A DNA stretch of 64,000 nt from Sinohyriopsis cumingii (taxonomy: Eukaryota > Mollusca > Bivalvia > Unionida > Unionidae), in assembly GCA_028554795.2 (NCBI GenBank), contig CM068839.1, forward strand, positions 39,461,006-39,525,005, given 5' to 3'. Positions 9,859-24,900 of this stretch are shown in pieces. A program made the translations under genes and the position numbers. The notes below the pieces were generated by a model. That model worked only from the letters and a program-made list of their open reading frames with translations, did not search any database and was not told the origin of the DNA. Position 1 is the stretch's first letter. Every line of letters begins with the position of its first letter.

Positions 9859-11620
9859 AAAATAATTCCTCAGATTATATCTGAATACTGCTAAAAGTGA
9901 CTCCACAAAGACATATAAAAAAGTAATGAATAATTTTGACGACAACACCTTTGTACAAAAACCTATTATACAATAAGATGGCCATGATGTGGGTAATTTC
10001 CCCTTCAAATTTGTCATCAATTTCACTTCTAATATTTACTAATGTCTAAAGGACATGTAAACATATTTACAAATATTGTCTTAAAGAGCAATCCGCAATC
10101 ATGAACAAAGGATCGCTATCTAAATAGGTTGGTTATAAATGAACATTAGCTTAAACTACAAGCAACAATCAGGGATACACGTTAAAATAGGAAACATGTA
10201 AATTTCTTATGAATAATACAAAGTATACCCAAAATAAAGCAATATAGTGCTTCTATACAAGCGAAATTGCATCTACAATCAGATGATCTGAGCCAATGAA
10301 GTTCCAATAACAATGTTGCATTCTTACAACATTGGACATTACCACAGTAATATATGATCTTTGTTTTTGATTTTATGAATGAAAGTAATGGGTTTGTGAT
10401 CACTGGATACAATAATCGGAGAAAGAGCTATAATAATATACACTTCAAATTGTTGCAAAGCCAATACCAAAGTCAAACATTACTTCTCGATTACAGAATA
10501 ATTTCTCTGGTGTTTGTTCAAAAAAAGCACACTGGATGATCCACGCCATTTTTGTCTTCTTGACTCAGTACTTTGCCATCCCCAACAACACTTGCAAAAC
10601 AGACATTTGAAATGATTGATTGAAAATATGGAGATGAAAGAAATGGTGCAGCTCTTAAATGTGGCGTTTAGTTTAACAAAAGCCTCCGTAACTTAGATTT
10701 CGTACTGCCCAAAATAGCCAGTGCTTCAGCAATTACGCGAAAATTGGAGCAACATTTCCGATAAAATCCAGTCATACCCAAATAGCGCATCAGTTGCTTT
10801 TCTCTGACAGGCAAAGTATTTGTTTTAAATTCAAGACCCTGACTTTGACCTCTTTGAAACATGAACATCTGGAATAGCTGTGCTTTTATTTTGTCGATTT
10901 CTTTTTATCCGGACGTGCATTTTTTTTTGTTGTTGTTGAAAAAAGTGCACATTCCAAGAGATTTCTGTTCCTTACTTTCCAACATTTAGCAATCATAAAT
11001 GCCGTGCTCTTTCTTTTTACAGTAAGTGCATGTATGAAGAGATAAGGATTGAAGTTTGGAAGTACCCATATGAGACTGATATGATTATTTTGCCAAACAC
11101 CCGCTGAAAGGAGAAATGAAACGTTGTGAGTCAAAGCCTAGTTATCAACTAGGTGAGAAGCATTTTCCAAAGTTTTCACCTTACTTCACAATTGGTGTAC
11201 TTCGTAAAATCTTCAATTAATATGAGTTGCGTGAGGTTATCCTAATCTTCCTCAAACTTCTTGGTTGAGTACCACCTGTCTTAATAGTGGTTCTTTTTCC
11301 TATGCAAATTTGACATGCGGTTGTTCAGTTTCTTTTCTACAACTCCTCATTTACCAACTTATAACCGTTCAAGATATATTCCTTAACTGCATCATAAACA
11401 GTTGTACCGGCGGTGAAATGTAGACTATACGCGCTTAGCCAAGAGGTACACTTTGTAAGAATAAAGTTCAACGCTCTCTTGGCCATTTAGCAATTTTCTC
11501 AAAGCAAAGAAAGTGTTTATCTACTTCATTTTCCTCAAAAAAAGGTGGTACTAACCTAATAGTTTGGGTAATCTCAAAAGCTGAACTTGTGTGTAAAGGG
11601 GGTGGTAGGGGTAGGGGTGG

Positions 11621-11621
<1 letters not shown>
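9859..11621 (-). mobile_element. Decayed Ty3/gypsy-type retroelement, copy 1 (minus strand)
   Basis: Minus-strand reading gives gag, then pol remnants. A SCAN-like gag (about 11,570-11,150) has LVPPFFEENEVDKHFLCFEK, LQSVPLG and DRWYSTKKFEED phrases. The end of reverse transcriptase (10,868-10,668) contains LMRYLGMTGFYRKCCSNF. The RNase H region (about 10,640-10,350) has NGVDHPVCFF and a decayed SDH-Pro-heptad region. Protease and the catalytic palm of reverse transcriptase are missing between gag and the RT end, and integrase is not visible. Many stops and shifts are present. The copy at 38,690-40,475 is parallel to it and carries the same gap. Confidence 0.7.

Positions 11622-11622
<1 letters not shown>

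Positions 11623-11702
<80 letters not shown>
11623..11702. repeat. (TA)n microsatellite
   Basis: About 40 uninterrupted TA units, at the upstream (minus-strand 5') edge of gypsy copy 1. The Tyr/Ile open frames through it on both strands are artefacts. Confidence 0.98.
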
Positions 11703-11704
<2 letters not shown>

Positions 11705-13911
11705 CCCTTTATCTCTCTGTATCTGCACATGCATAACACTGGTAAAGATTTGCGAAAACACGAATTCTAGCCATGATTGTAATATTTTGTTATTGGTTAC
11801 GCTCGACACGTTGTTATTTATGTAAATTTTAAGCTCTCTAAGCAATGTCGATTTGTTTTCAAATTAAAAACTTTCTTATGTTAAAGTCCACGTGTAATAA
11901 GGTAGCTAATAGTGAACCAACTGAATCAACATGGAATTCTCCGTATTGCATTTTCTTGTGTCTATTACTGACGTGGGGGGGGGGGGGACCATTTGTCATT
12001 TTTTAAAAAAAATATGCTAAAAGCATGTTGCATTCAACGTGGTCTCCTGTGATGGTTATATTTTTATTTCTCTCGAAATCATTAATCAATCAAAATATTT
12101 TGCCAAATTGAGACCAATTGAAAGACTGTCATTATATTTTTGTTATTGGGTTAGTCGCAGTCTAGATGTCGCCGTTGAAGAATAAAGTAATGGTAATGTT
12201 CCCTTGTGGCATGGTTGATTGTTCATTGTTATTTTCAACTTCTTTTACCACTGAATGATAATATTTGGAGAATAAATAACTTTTGACCTTTTGATCAAAG
12301 GAAAAAAAAAAGCACTCGATAACCAGTAAAATAATACATTTTGCTATTTGATCTCATTTAATTTCTTCCTGACTATTATTTTAAGTGCTGTGAATATTTC
12401 CCAAGATGCAAGCCAGTTATGCGGATCTTTTGTCTTTTGTGAAGTGACATGTCCAGGAACTGCTCAATTCTCAGTTTCATCTTTTTTGTCTTCGCAGTTT
12501 GGAAGATAAAATGATGTGAAGTTGTTAGAAATATTAAGTGCAGGAAGACTTACCATGCTGCTTGCAAGTAATGAAAAATATTGAAATTTAACTAGATATA
12601 GGCCATGTGTGGAGAGGATAAAAAAGTAACCGAGTTCAGCAACATTAGAAACATCGTTAAAAAGTGTACATTGACAAGTGAAATAAAGAAAACAGACATC
12701 AACATGAAAATCTGAAAACCCGGAAAAAGGAAAACAGTGGTTGCACTAAAATTAGTACATAAAAATGGTTGGTATGTATCTTTATTCACCACAAACTGTG
12801 TTTCTGAGAAATGATTTTATACTGACCTGGTAAAGCTGACGACATCTTTGCGATGTATCGTAAATTTAGTTGAATACAAATTTAGACATGTATCCACATC
12901 AAACACGTGAATTAATTCCATTTTACTCTCTACAGTTTGGGTCATATTCCCATCAATGTTGATGCTTACATCAATGCTTACATCAATGCCATGATATTTT
13001 AAAATGTTTATGTTTATTTATTTATTTTATTTATATAGCGAATTAACAGTATCTACAGGCGAATAGGCAAACACGTCAAACTCGTTAGAACAAAGCGTAA
13101 CAGAGTGGAGAGTGGTAAGGGAACCAGACTATTTCACAATCGGCTTAGGTGGCGCTATACAGTTTCGCATTTTCCATAGGTTAAGATTTTCAAGAAAAAG
13201 AATTTCCCCGGCTTCCCTCACTGGTTATACTGGCTATTAAAAAGACCTTGTATATCTTAGGGATAATTAAAAGAACCTTTAATTACCTTTATTTTGATGT
13301 ATGATTGATGGGTGTACTATGGGTTATAGAGTATACAGCTTGGCCTCACTTCAAGTGTGAATCTTTCAAAAAGTGCTAGCTCTACTTGGTCATTTTCACT
13401 TCCTCAACTTAAGAGGTAAATTATATAAAAGAGAGCCGATAACTTTTTTTACATTTTACATATTTGGTAATTCATTCATTGCACTTTCAGAAGCTGGTAT
13501 TGTCTAGTCTGGCAAAATTCATTTTCCCTATTTTAATAGCTGCTATGTATAGTGTACTTTAGACTAATTCAGGCTGAGTTTTTAACACAAGGGAGCAGTC
13601 ATTTTAGTTAGCAGTGTGCTTAAAGCATGTAAAATTTCCAAAAGTTCAATATCCAAAGAAATATCATCCACATTACATTACTGTAGCATAAACAGGTATG
13701 CCAACATTCTCTCCATTGTGCATGTTTTAAATGCAAACTACTTCACCTTACATACGTCACTCTCTCTAAAGTACATATTAATTGGTGAGCGCCCCCTTAG
13801 TCGGTAAAAACAAAGTAGAGGATACTCCCATTGAAATATTTCAGACTGGATATCTAATCAATTTTGTTTACATTGGCACAAATACGAAGAGAGGGTAAAG
13901 CCGTCTTTATA
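11703..13911. other. Intergenic, no gene seen
   Basis: AT-rich. It holds a run of 13 G at 11,975-11,987, a 15-bp doublet GATGCTTACATCAAT near 12,960-12,990, and a TTTA-rich stretch at 13,010-13,040. No exon was recognised. Confidence 0.4.
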
Positions 13912-14001
13912 TGACGTCATAATATCGTCTGTACTTCTGGTAACAATTCCACCGATTCTCATCCGCCAAGATGGAAACTTTATTAACGTTCGATCTAAAT
14001 T
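13912..14001 (+). promoter_or_regulatory. Probable promoter and 5' UTR of the nine-exon gene
   Basis: A perfect cAMP-response palindrome TGACGTCA lies at 13,912-13,919. CCGCCAAGATGG at 13,963-13,974 resembles a YY1/initiator site, which in animals often spans the start of transcription or the first codons. No TATA box is obvious. An ATG at 13,971 opens a 15-codon upstream frame ending TGA at 14,016-14,018, which overlaps the main start at 14,002 in a different frame and may reduce its translation. Confidence 0.45.
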
Positions 14002-14104
14002 ATGAGTTATGTGAATGAAAATCAAATAAATGTAGAAAACACCTCAGTCACTGCGATCGAACACCTGAGGCGCTTCAGAGACATCATACTTTGCAGGGGA
14101 GAAG
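14002..14104 (+). CDS. Exon 1 (residues 1-34) of the scaffold-like gene
   Basis: The ATG at 14,002 opens a frame reading [11 protein letters not shown] and ends ILCRGE before the strong donor GAAG|GTAAGA. One base of the next codon is left over (phase 1) and combines with AT at the start of exon 2 to give Asp35. An unseen extra exon in the 9.7 kb intron cannot be excluded, but none is needed. Confidence 0.6.
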
Positions 14105-16663
14105 GTAAGAATTTAAACTTTGCAGTAGTATCAATGTGAAATTGATGGTATTCCTCAATAAAGTACTGTATGTAGTACAACTCGCATGTCATGTACGCGC
14201 TCAGTCACTTTTTGCAGTAATTGGTGTAATTTTTGGAGAATCTGATTACAGACACCTCAAAATGAAATTTATTCAGTTTATTTCTCTCCTTGTGCATAAA
14301 AATTACACTGAATATTATTGTATACATTTCTCGAGAAATGCTAAACGCAAATTCATTGATGACATACATTTTTAGAATGCAACCACCAAGAAAGTTGATC
14401 TTATTTAATCCGGTTTCTGTCGCGCGCTATGATGTAACAGGGAGAGCGCTTGCTGTTGGGAAGAAGTTGTACTATAAATTTAAAAAAACCATGACAATGT
14501 CGTCATTTAAAAACAAAGCTTGGGAAAAGACCAACAGGAAATATACTCAGTACGGCACACAAGTCTAATAACTTGGTGGTAATTAAGTAACTTTGTATAC
14601 ATCTCATGTATGGTATGTCATATCTCAATATTTCAATTGATACCTATTTTTCCCATACAAATATCTTCTTTCATACACGCAAAAGACAGAAAGGCGGCAG
14701 TCAGGTTAGATTTATTTTAGTTAAATTTTGTATTATTGTAACTCAATTCTGTCTGGTTCATCTCAATATCTGCTCTAGAAACTTCAAAACACAGCTGCTT
14801 GGATCATACTTAGAGTGCCACGATCAGAGCACACCTCCCCATTGCTCTGTACCCTACACTGGCTATCCATTCGATCCAGAATCAAACACAAAATTTATTC
14901 TCTTTGCTATGTTTCACTGATTGAATCCAGTCCAACATACCTATCCGACCTCACCCATGTGTATACACCAGCAAGATACTTACGCTCCTCTTCTGACAGT
15001 CGTATACTCATTATTCCCACTATGAAAACAAAGTCATATGGACAGCGTTCTTTTGCAAACCAGGGCCCAGCAACGTGGAATGAATTGCCCACTGAACTTA
15101 GACACAAAGACACAGTGATCACATTCAAGAGGGCTCTCAAAACTCACTTATTTCAACTGCGAGAACAAACTTAAAGACCTAATAATGTTTCCTACATTAA
15201 ATATTCTCAGCATGTTTTTTTTAATGTTTTCTAATTTCATGGTGTTTGTTTTTGTAATAATATTATTATGTTTCTTATCTTATAGGTGTTTTCTAAAGTT
15301 GTAAAGCGCTTAGAGCTTCTGAAAATTAGGCGCTATAAAAAGTCCTCATTATTTATTATTATTATTATGCTAAATGGTAATTTTGAAGAAATTTCATATG
15401 TACAAGTTAAAAATAAGACATACAAAAACTTGTATGTTACTTCTTTATTCCATTCATTGTTGAACATCCATAAAGGAGATGAATGAAAATACTTACAACT
15501 TCTTATTCATGCAACTATACCTTGATTCCCTTTTTTGACCTAGTTTGATGCCAAACTGCCATTGTAAAAGTCCATAGATATCGATAATTTTCATCTATAC
15601 ATTTTTATGACATTTATTTTGCAGATCACTCAAAACTCAAGATTGAATGAACTTTATTAGAATGATATTACTATTAAATTTTTTTTTAAAAATTATTTTA
15701 AAAATTTATACTAGTAATGTGTTTACATGACCCCTGTGTGACTTTTACTTTAGCTTCCTACGAAACAGCAGATTGTATGGTTTCACAGTATTTGAAGTGT
15801 TCAGGCATTTTTCTACATAGCGCCAACTATCGTGTGTTGATCTTATATGCACTGGATGATGATAAGTTACTAGTGCTTCATCAACAGTTGATTTTGGGAA
15901 AGTGTAGTGATTGCTGGCTACTATTATATTTTAAAACTGTACCCATAAGTATCACTGTTTTCAAATATGACTGTACCTCATGTTCTCAAATAAAATGTAT
16001 ATCTTCTTAAAGTTGATATCACTATAACAAGTCAGTTAACCAGCCCAATCATGTTATGCAAGAGTCAGATCACATGATTTCCATATTTGTGAAGAAGCCA
16101 GAGATTGAATCTATGGTAGCATATAAGAGTCAGAATGTGAAATATGTTGTTTTCTAGTGACTTTTGCAATGGACAGTTAATGACTTTAAAACTTTGTTGT
16201 ACATGATTTATTACTTTTCATTGGAACAACTTGAATTGTTCAAACAGACTGATTGATCAACATGTACTTTCATACTCATGTTGGTGGGCCCATTATCCCA
16301 GAAAATCCTTGTCTCCCTTGTCACAGTTTGTTCAGGTGCATTGCTTTAATTCTCTCAGATAAGGTTCTGTTCTTAGAGGTCGTGGGTGGCAGAATGAGTG
16401 CCATGTAAGTAGTGTCAATTTTTCAAGTTGATTTATACTTTTGGCAACATGTACATCAAGTTCCAAACATTAAGACAAGTATATTCAGTCATAGGGATAT
16501 TTTTGTTATTGTTGGTATTACTGCAATATCAGAGTAACTTCCCTTGCAAAATCATGAGTCTATGTCATGTTTTTTAGATCATTTTCTGCAATCAGATATC
16601 TTTTGTTGCAGTCATCTAATATGAACAGGAAATTAATGCATTTTAATAAATGGCAAAGAACAG

Positions 16664-16740
<77 letters not shown>

Positions 16741-18950
16741 CTAGAATACAAGTGACTATTTTATTACAATTTTATGGTATTAAACATATTAACAAAAAAG
16801 AGTAAAAACCAACAAATCTTTTAAAAATTCAAGAAATAATTTATTTCCTAGAATAAACAGTAAAAATGTAAAAAAGAGAACTTACACTATTGTGAATTAA
16901 ATTCCAATATTCCAAAAAGTTCTATCACTAGTCCTAATGAATAAAGTTCAAATTAAATTCCAGTAGTGTTCCCAAAGAATTTCTTCAGCTTTGAATGTGA
17001 TGATGTGCCTGTAATGGCATGTGGTGTGGAGATGTGCCAAAAGTTTTTGATGAATCACAATCATATAATCAAGATGTTATTGTCTGAAATCACTCTAATT
17101 CCAAATTAATATTCTTGTCCAGGCATATTATTGATGTGTACGTTGTATTTCTAATGAACAATAAATTTGAATAAATAATTCCACCTAAATGAAAATAATG
17201 AACACAATAATACAAATGATTCTGCTTCTGAAGTTATCGCAAAAATGAATAATGTTTCAATTAAACAAGATTATATTAAAAAATTAAGACACAAAAGTAG
17301 AGCCAGGATATAGGTCCTGAGTTCATTTTAAGAAAATTCTAAGATGTGAACAAATAAAATCTGTTTCTAAAATGTTACTAAAAAACATGGGAAACATCAG
17401 GTACAGCAGGTTCTTCATGGTTGAATTCCAATATCCTAGATCCAGACCTTAATAAACATGTTTATCCTTATTGATAATGATCCTTTGTGGTGTTCCACAG
17501 GGGTCCGTTCTTGGACCTGTTCTCTTCATTCTGTACACTCAGTCGCTCTCAAGTGTCATAGTTCATCATCCAGTGTCTCACCAAATGTACGCTGATGACA
17601 CCCAAATATACAAATCTAGCCACCCAACTGAAGTTGATGCAACCATTATGGTGTAGAGAGGTGCATTTCTGATGTGAAATCATGGATGACTTATAACAAG
17701 CTGCAGATGAATGATGATAAAACTGAGGCCATTCTGATCACAACAGAAAGACTTTCTCATTCACATCCTTTACCTCAGACAATAAATATCAGCAATGCCA
17801 ACATTAAATTTCCACAATCAATACGAAACCTAGGTGTTACTCTGGACAGTACTCTCACATTGCACCAACATGTCATGAACATATGCAAGGCTGCATATCT
17901 TGAGTTGAGATGCATCAACTCAATTCGCAAATATCTTTCAGTAGATGTCACTAAAACACTTATGTGTTCATTAGTTCTTTCAAGACTGGACTATTGTAAC
18001 TCAATTCTGTCTGGTTCATCTCAATATCTACTCCAGAAACTTCTAAAAGTTCAAAACACTGCTGCTCGGATCATACTTAAAGTACCACGATCAGAGTACA
18101 CCTCCTCGCTACTCTGTACCCTACACTGGCTATCCATTTGATCCAGAATCAAACACAAAATTTGTTTTCTTTGCTATGTTTCACTGTCGGATTCTAGCCC
18201 AACATACCTATCCGACCTCACTCGTGTACACACCAGCAAGATACTTATGCTCCTCTTCTGACAACCGTATACTCATTATTCCCACTATGAAAACAAAGCC
18301 ATATAAACAGCGTTCTTTTGCATACCAGGGCCCAGGAACGTTGAATGAATTACCCACTGAACGTAGACACAAAGACTCAGTGATCACATTCAGGAGGGCT
18401 TTAAAAACTCACTTATTTTGATTGCAAGAACAAACTTAAAGACCTAATATGTTTCCTACCTGAAATATTCTCAGCATGTTTTTTATTTTTAATGCTTTTT
18501 TAATTTCATGGTGTTCGTTTTTCTAATAATATTATTATATGTTTTTTTATCTTATAGGTGTTGTCTAATGATGTAAAGCTCTAAGAGCTTCTAAAGATTA
18601 GGCGCTAAACAAAGTCCTGATTATTATTATTATTATTATTATTATCTTAATATTTACCACACTTTTTTGAGAAATGTTAGCTATGCATTATTTGTTTACA
18701 AAATAAAAATTTAAATGTTCCTAGTCAGGTACATAGTTATCTTGATTTTGGACAACATCAAGCCCAAAATACAATTATGCATAATCTGTAATCATAAAGA
18801 AAAACTAAGAAATGCATATTAAATATATAACAATTTACATGTTCACCGATCACTAACTTTTAGACCCGTAATACATGGAACTCTGATTTAAATAGGGACT
18901 ACTTCACTGCTTTGATTTTTCAGACGTATAGGGAATTTTCACTGTGGATG

Positions 18951-18991
<41 letters not shown>

Positions 18992-21900
18992 GGGAGAGAA
19001 AGCACATTTTTAGGTAAATTATGTTTTCTCTGAGAATCCTTAATCACATTGCATTAGGAATGGTAGCCTGCTACCTCTTGAATCCAGTCCTACTAAAAGA
19101 TGAAATCATCTTTTTCTGTATGTATCAATCGACAGATGGTAATAATTCTTGGCCATTAACTCCCCTTGGCACCACCAGGTGTCACTAGTTTTTAGCTGAG
19201 TGAAATACTAATGAGGATGTTCACATGGTGGTGTGGTTGGGAGGGTTTTTAAATAATGCAATTGGGTAATGGTAAATATTCTTGGAGAAATATAATTTAC
19301 TTAAAAAGTTTCTTTCTCCTTTGATTATGTTTTTCCAATCACAATACATTAAGAGAATAAGTAATATGAGGAGGAGATGCCGACCATCTGACCTCTGCCT
19401 TGGGTATCCTTCTAGGGAAGGATCACTGGATCCTCATGTGAATGATAACCCATTCTCCTAATTAGATAGCAACAGCATGGGGTCACTTGACCTGTGACCC
19501 TGACAAATGGCTAAGAAGATAAATATAGAAATCTTCTTACCTATATAGTTTCACTGGCAAATCCATTGAAGCTAACAGGCTATTATGATTGATCTATTTG
19601 GGTCTAGTGGCCATGTGTCCTGTCATCTACTTGATTCAAAGTTTGCCTCTGTGAGCACTAAATCTCTGAGATGATAGCTCAAGAATGGTTGACTCTGCAT
19701 GCCAGCTAACAGCTTCTATTATATCTTGGATCAAAACATTGCACTTGCACACAAGACTCAGAGATGGCTTGAAGCTTCTGAGCAGTAATCTTTGTCACAT
19801 CAGAAGGAAGAGGCGTTTGCATGTGCCACTACTGGTTTCTGTGCATTTCAGGTAATACTTGATAGCATGAACAGGATCTTGTATGGCTGCTTTCTCAGCC
19901 TGTCTAATGGAAAAAAGCGAGCTAGGTACGACTCTTTGTTTGCTGACAGTGGTAACTGTTTTGGGGTTACAAAGCTTGGTTGTGTCAAGAGAACCACCAA
20001 GCCCTCTGATCTGAACTGATGAGAGGTTGGATCAACATAAAGGGCATACAGCTTGTTTACCCAGCATGCAGAAGTTAAAGCTATCAATAAAAAATCAGTC
20101 AGCTCAGGGATTAATGGCACACAGAGGGATGATGTAAGCCTTCAGATTGGAGGGCTTTCTTGCTCTCAACATTCTCTCGACAATCAAAGGATTGAATTCT
20201 TTGTCTCACAAGGTTGCCTGATACAGGCCAAGCATGTAGAAGAAGAGGAGGGTTGGGGTAAAGAAGGACCACCAGTGTCCTATGGCCATTTTGAATTTTG
20301 CACTAGATATGGCTGTTGCCAAATACTGGTAAGTGTCTAAAGTGTGTTCCAGAAAGAGTTTGCTTGCAGCAAAATTTAACATTTTAATGAATAGGTGATA
20401 TCAGACCCACATATTGTACATGATTATCAACACAGATTTGAGGGGTTGATTTGTCAGACTACACTGATGCTGGAATGATCGAACAGGAGGAATTGCACTA
20501 GATTCCAGTTGGTTAAAAATGCTATGTCTGGGATGGAAGAAGGGCTGACTTTTCCCAAGTCACTAGAAAGCCTAGATGATCTAAAAGAGAGATCATTCCC
20601 GCCTCGGAGTAGAATAGAACTTACCAAATGTTTCTGGAGGATATCATCCATGTAAGCTGCTGTCGTTGTAGATGACGTTGTTTAGAACAGGGGGCCAATG
20701 TAATACATAATCTTGGTAAAAGCCCAAAAGCTAATGTTAAGGCCAAAATGAGAACTTTGAACTGATAAACTGTGTTGCAGTAAGCAAAAAGATGGAGAAT
20801 AAGTTTGTGACACAGAGTGGATTGGGATGTGAAAGTATGCTTTGGTCATATTGAGACTGATGGCATGCTTGTTCCATCAGATGGAGAGGAGGATTCAAGT
20901 CACCATCTTCATCTTGAATTGGTTGAGGCAGCTCAAACTGATAGCAGGTCTCATCTTGCTGTTGGCATTCAGAAAAAGAAACAGCCTTGAATAACACCCT
21001 GGGGATTGTGATCTTTTCACAATATCCACCGACTTTTAAAAAGTTTTCTGTTTTATTTTTGGTGAGTGATCATATCTCCTATTGTAGAAAGTCATTCTTC
21101 TTCTTGTGATCTGACAGTGCCTCTGTGAAGAGGGGAGATGAGGAGAGGGGAGGGGATTGTTGATTAACAAAACCTAAAGCCCTTCCAAATTACCTGGCTT
21201 CCCCCTACCTCCTTTCTGAGGAGATAGGGAGATCCAGTGAGCTGAAAATTAAGTTCGACCACCTCTGCACAGTTGCTCCTAGGAATCAGTGTTGGTGCAC
21301 ACGTGAATGAGAAGATCCATTGTCCTGAGGCTGCTTAACATCCCTTCACACTGGCAGGGGCTGAATGGTTGCAAACACCTATGTGGGTTGCGCAGAAAGG
21401 TGGATGGGCAGTTCCTGAGCCGTCTGCCTCTGAACTTCCTCTATTTTTTCTCCAAAGTAACAATGGACCAAACTGGGTCATCCAGAAAGATAGGGTATGA
21501 CAAGGTTTAAGAGACATGGTTCGCACACATGTGATACATCGTAACAGGAGTAAATTGGCTGAACCCGTCAAAGCCTGTCCATGGTATAGTAAGCAGCCCT
21601 GTTCAGCAACTCTGTCAATCCTGGCCATGGCCTTCATAACATGGTGATTGCTGGGTGTCTCAACTGAGTCTAAAAGGTGCCAATGCGGCCAGATTCAACA
21701 ATTGAGATCTGCCAATTCTTTAGAGTAGTGGTACAGTGGAGAGGGAATTCTACAGTAGCCAATACCCTGTAAATGTCCTTGATGGTGGTTTGAAAGCTAA
21801 ATTTGTCAGTCCATTCCATGGTTGGATCTGAGTAAAATGTGAAGGATGGTGGATTTGAAAGAGTTCCATTACACTCATCATGTGTCAAGCCCCCAACTGG

Positions 21901-24900
21901 GTTGGCTTGTAGCACTAGAGAAGATGTACTGTTTGGTATGTAGACCCAATTTCATCCCTATGAAAACATCACCACCTCTCCCTTGTGGACATGCAATTAG
22001 CATATAATAGTCCGACACTGCTTGTTGGTTTGCCTGGTAAATGGTTGTCCTGGAAGCTGGCAGTGTAGAAGATGGTCCAGCTTTTACCAGTAGTGGCTGC
22101 TCCAAGGGCCTGTGAGACAGATTTCTGACTGAAATCTCTGTCATAGAAAGGGCATGTTTGTTAGACAGATGGATCATCACTAAGATCCCAGAAGAACATG
22201 GTTGATCTGATTCAATGAAAAGGTCCCCATTTTGGAATGGCTGGACAGTTTAATTTTGCATTAGATCCATTGGACCTGGTATAAACCCCATGCATCTGGA
22301 CTTGTGTATCAATTGAGTCTAAAAGGTGCCAATACATAAAGACTTATACCCACTGCGCTATTGGAAATTGGGGAACACTGCCCCATCGAGATGGAGTTGG
22401 CTAGGCCATCTTCTCAATGAATGCCACGCTCTGACCTCGGACATGCAGGGGGCTTCCTTCACTTACTCTGTCTTTCCTTCCCTTCAATGCTAAATGGACT
22501 ATGGCTTTGAATGTGGATTTCATGTATTTAGTAAACATTTATCTTGATATGATTTAAGAAGAGAATAAAGTATATGTTAGCAAATCATTATGTGACTAAC
22601 TAGTTAAAAGCAAAAGTTAGCAAATCATTATGTGACTAACAGGCTAATACAGTAGCCCAGACTTCCTCCCACCATGTATTACAGATGCTGCATATCATAG
22701 ACAGTGTATACTGGTAGACTTCCATGCTCTGAAATTGCACAAATAGCATTCAAATGACATTTTGCTGAAACGACACAAGAAGAGGAAGCAAAGCAGAATT
22801 TAGTTATATATTAGGCTACTAACTTGGTAATATAAATATATTCCCCATTACTAAGGAAGGAATAAAAAAAGGAAGATTCAAAACTTATACACTATGCTTT
22901 GAACTACTACATTTCAAGTACTTAATTGATCATTCTATTGAAACTACACAAGAAGGGAAAAACAAAGCAATAAATTAACAATATTTCATGTTAAAAACTC
23001 CCTAAAACCAACTCTAATACAAATGGAGGAAGCAAAAAAAGTCCAAGTCATACTAACTTGTAATGACCCGACAGTGGTCAGTGATAGTGTGGTGTGATGC
23101 CTAAAAGGGACAAAGTCCCTAAAAGTGACAAAATCACTCAAATTTGGCAGAAATTATAAAAAAATATGTATAGAACCTGAAGCAGAATGATTGATCCACA
23201 CAATAAATGCAAAAGGAATGTTGGATGAATCAATTAGAAAACAAAAATGGCTTGGATTGTTGGAAGATAAGCTGGACAGTGTTATCCAGTCCAGCAGCAA
23301 AGCTAAAAATTACAACACTTGGTGCTGCCATAGGGAGGTAATGGACAAGAGTTGTTGCCCTTTGTTGATTTAGGCCGAAAAAGATAATTTTCATCTTTTA
23401 GTAAGGCCTGTTCCTTACATAATATCATTTGACAACACATTTGAAGGAGAAAGAGGATATAGTATGTGATCCTCATAGGTGGACAGCTTACCATGGGATT
23501 GTATAAATCTAAATAATTATGATCAACATTCATGTAAATAATAACTGCAAAATCATTCTTAAAAAATAATGTAATTGAATTAGTAATATAAATATTTAGA
23601 TTTGCACAGAAGTTTTCACCAATCATGTTTCTTTAAAACTATATATCTTTTTAAATTTGATGATTTAATTTATTATTTTGACTTTTATGTTATTATGTAA
23701 TACATGTGTGTATGCGTGTGTGTGTATATATATATATTTTCATTTATTTGTTTACAGATGGAACTTGTTGCTGTAGTTGTACTGGATGCAAGTTTAAGAA
23801 GCCACAAAAGTCCAAAAGTAAGATAATTCATAAGAATTATAGAATGACTTAGAGATGACTGATATACAGCACTTCATCACCACAAGGCACCTTCATTATA
23901 ACACAGTTCATGTTATATGCTAGTACAGTCATTTAATTTTTTTATAATTATTGGGCAGTTTAACTATATGGTGGTATTAAATGCTGATACAAATTTCTTA
24001 AAACTATAGTGTTTTTATTATAACCTTTGATAACATGTTATTGTAAAGAAAATATGGCAGCTTGTTTGCTGTTGTAGATCCTTGAAAAGCAGCTCATGTG
24101 TATGTTTGGTTTCAGTTTAATTTTTTTTATTATGTTACAGTAGGAAATGTTATCATGACAATGTTAGTGATGTTTTATTGAAACTGAAAGATATATTCAA
24201 CAAAGACATGTTTTACAAATTGAATCATGAGGTAAATGATGATCAACAGATAAAACAAAGTTGAGTGAAGTATGAAATGCACCTTATAATAGCTGTCAGC
24301 ATAATGGGTGGACAGGGAAAAGTTTGAGTTTCTCATCATTTCAGTAGAATAGCTTCAATTTAGTTAATAGTCGGAAAGTACCGTTTTATATACATTGGAA
24401 CCTCATTAATCTGGACACCTTCATTCCTAGTGAATGTGTCCAGTTTAATAAGTTTTCCTGATAATTGAATCATTTTTATTTTATAATGTCATCATATTGT
24501 ATACAATATGTACATGTATTTGCTAGCTGCACATATATATTCAATAATGTTGAAATAAATTAATGGATCTATTGATTTTGTTAAACTTTATTACAACATG
24601 CACTTATGCATAAATAAGTTTAAACAATTACTGGCAAATCTTTTTTATGCAGGCTGATATCTTGACTCATGATTGAATTGTTGTCAAAGATCATAGCGGA
24701 TTCATTTCAGATTATATTTAAAAAGCTGCTTTCAGGAGAGGTGTGTGAAGTTTGATAAATTTTCTATTTTCAAAGTTTGGCCTCATGAGAATGTTGGAAG
24801 TTCTTACCATAAAATGTCTGCAAGTACCTCATCAATATTGTCCAGTATTATTTTTGGTGAATGGTGTTTTTTGAACAGTTTTTTTTTTTTTGTGTACATT

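Noticed and set aside
11468-11845. Open frames of alternating Tyr and Ile on both strands at 11.5-11.8, 16.6-16.75, 40.3-40.65 and 61.1-61.3 kb
   Set aside because: They are translations of (TA)n microsatellites with no conserved flanking sequence.
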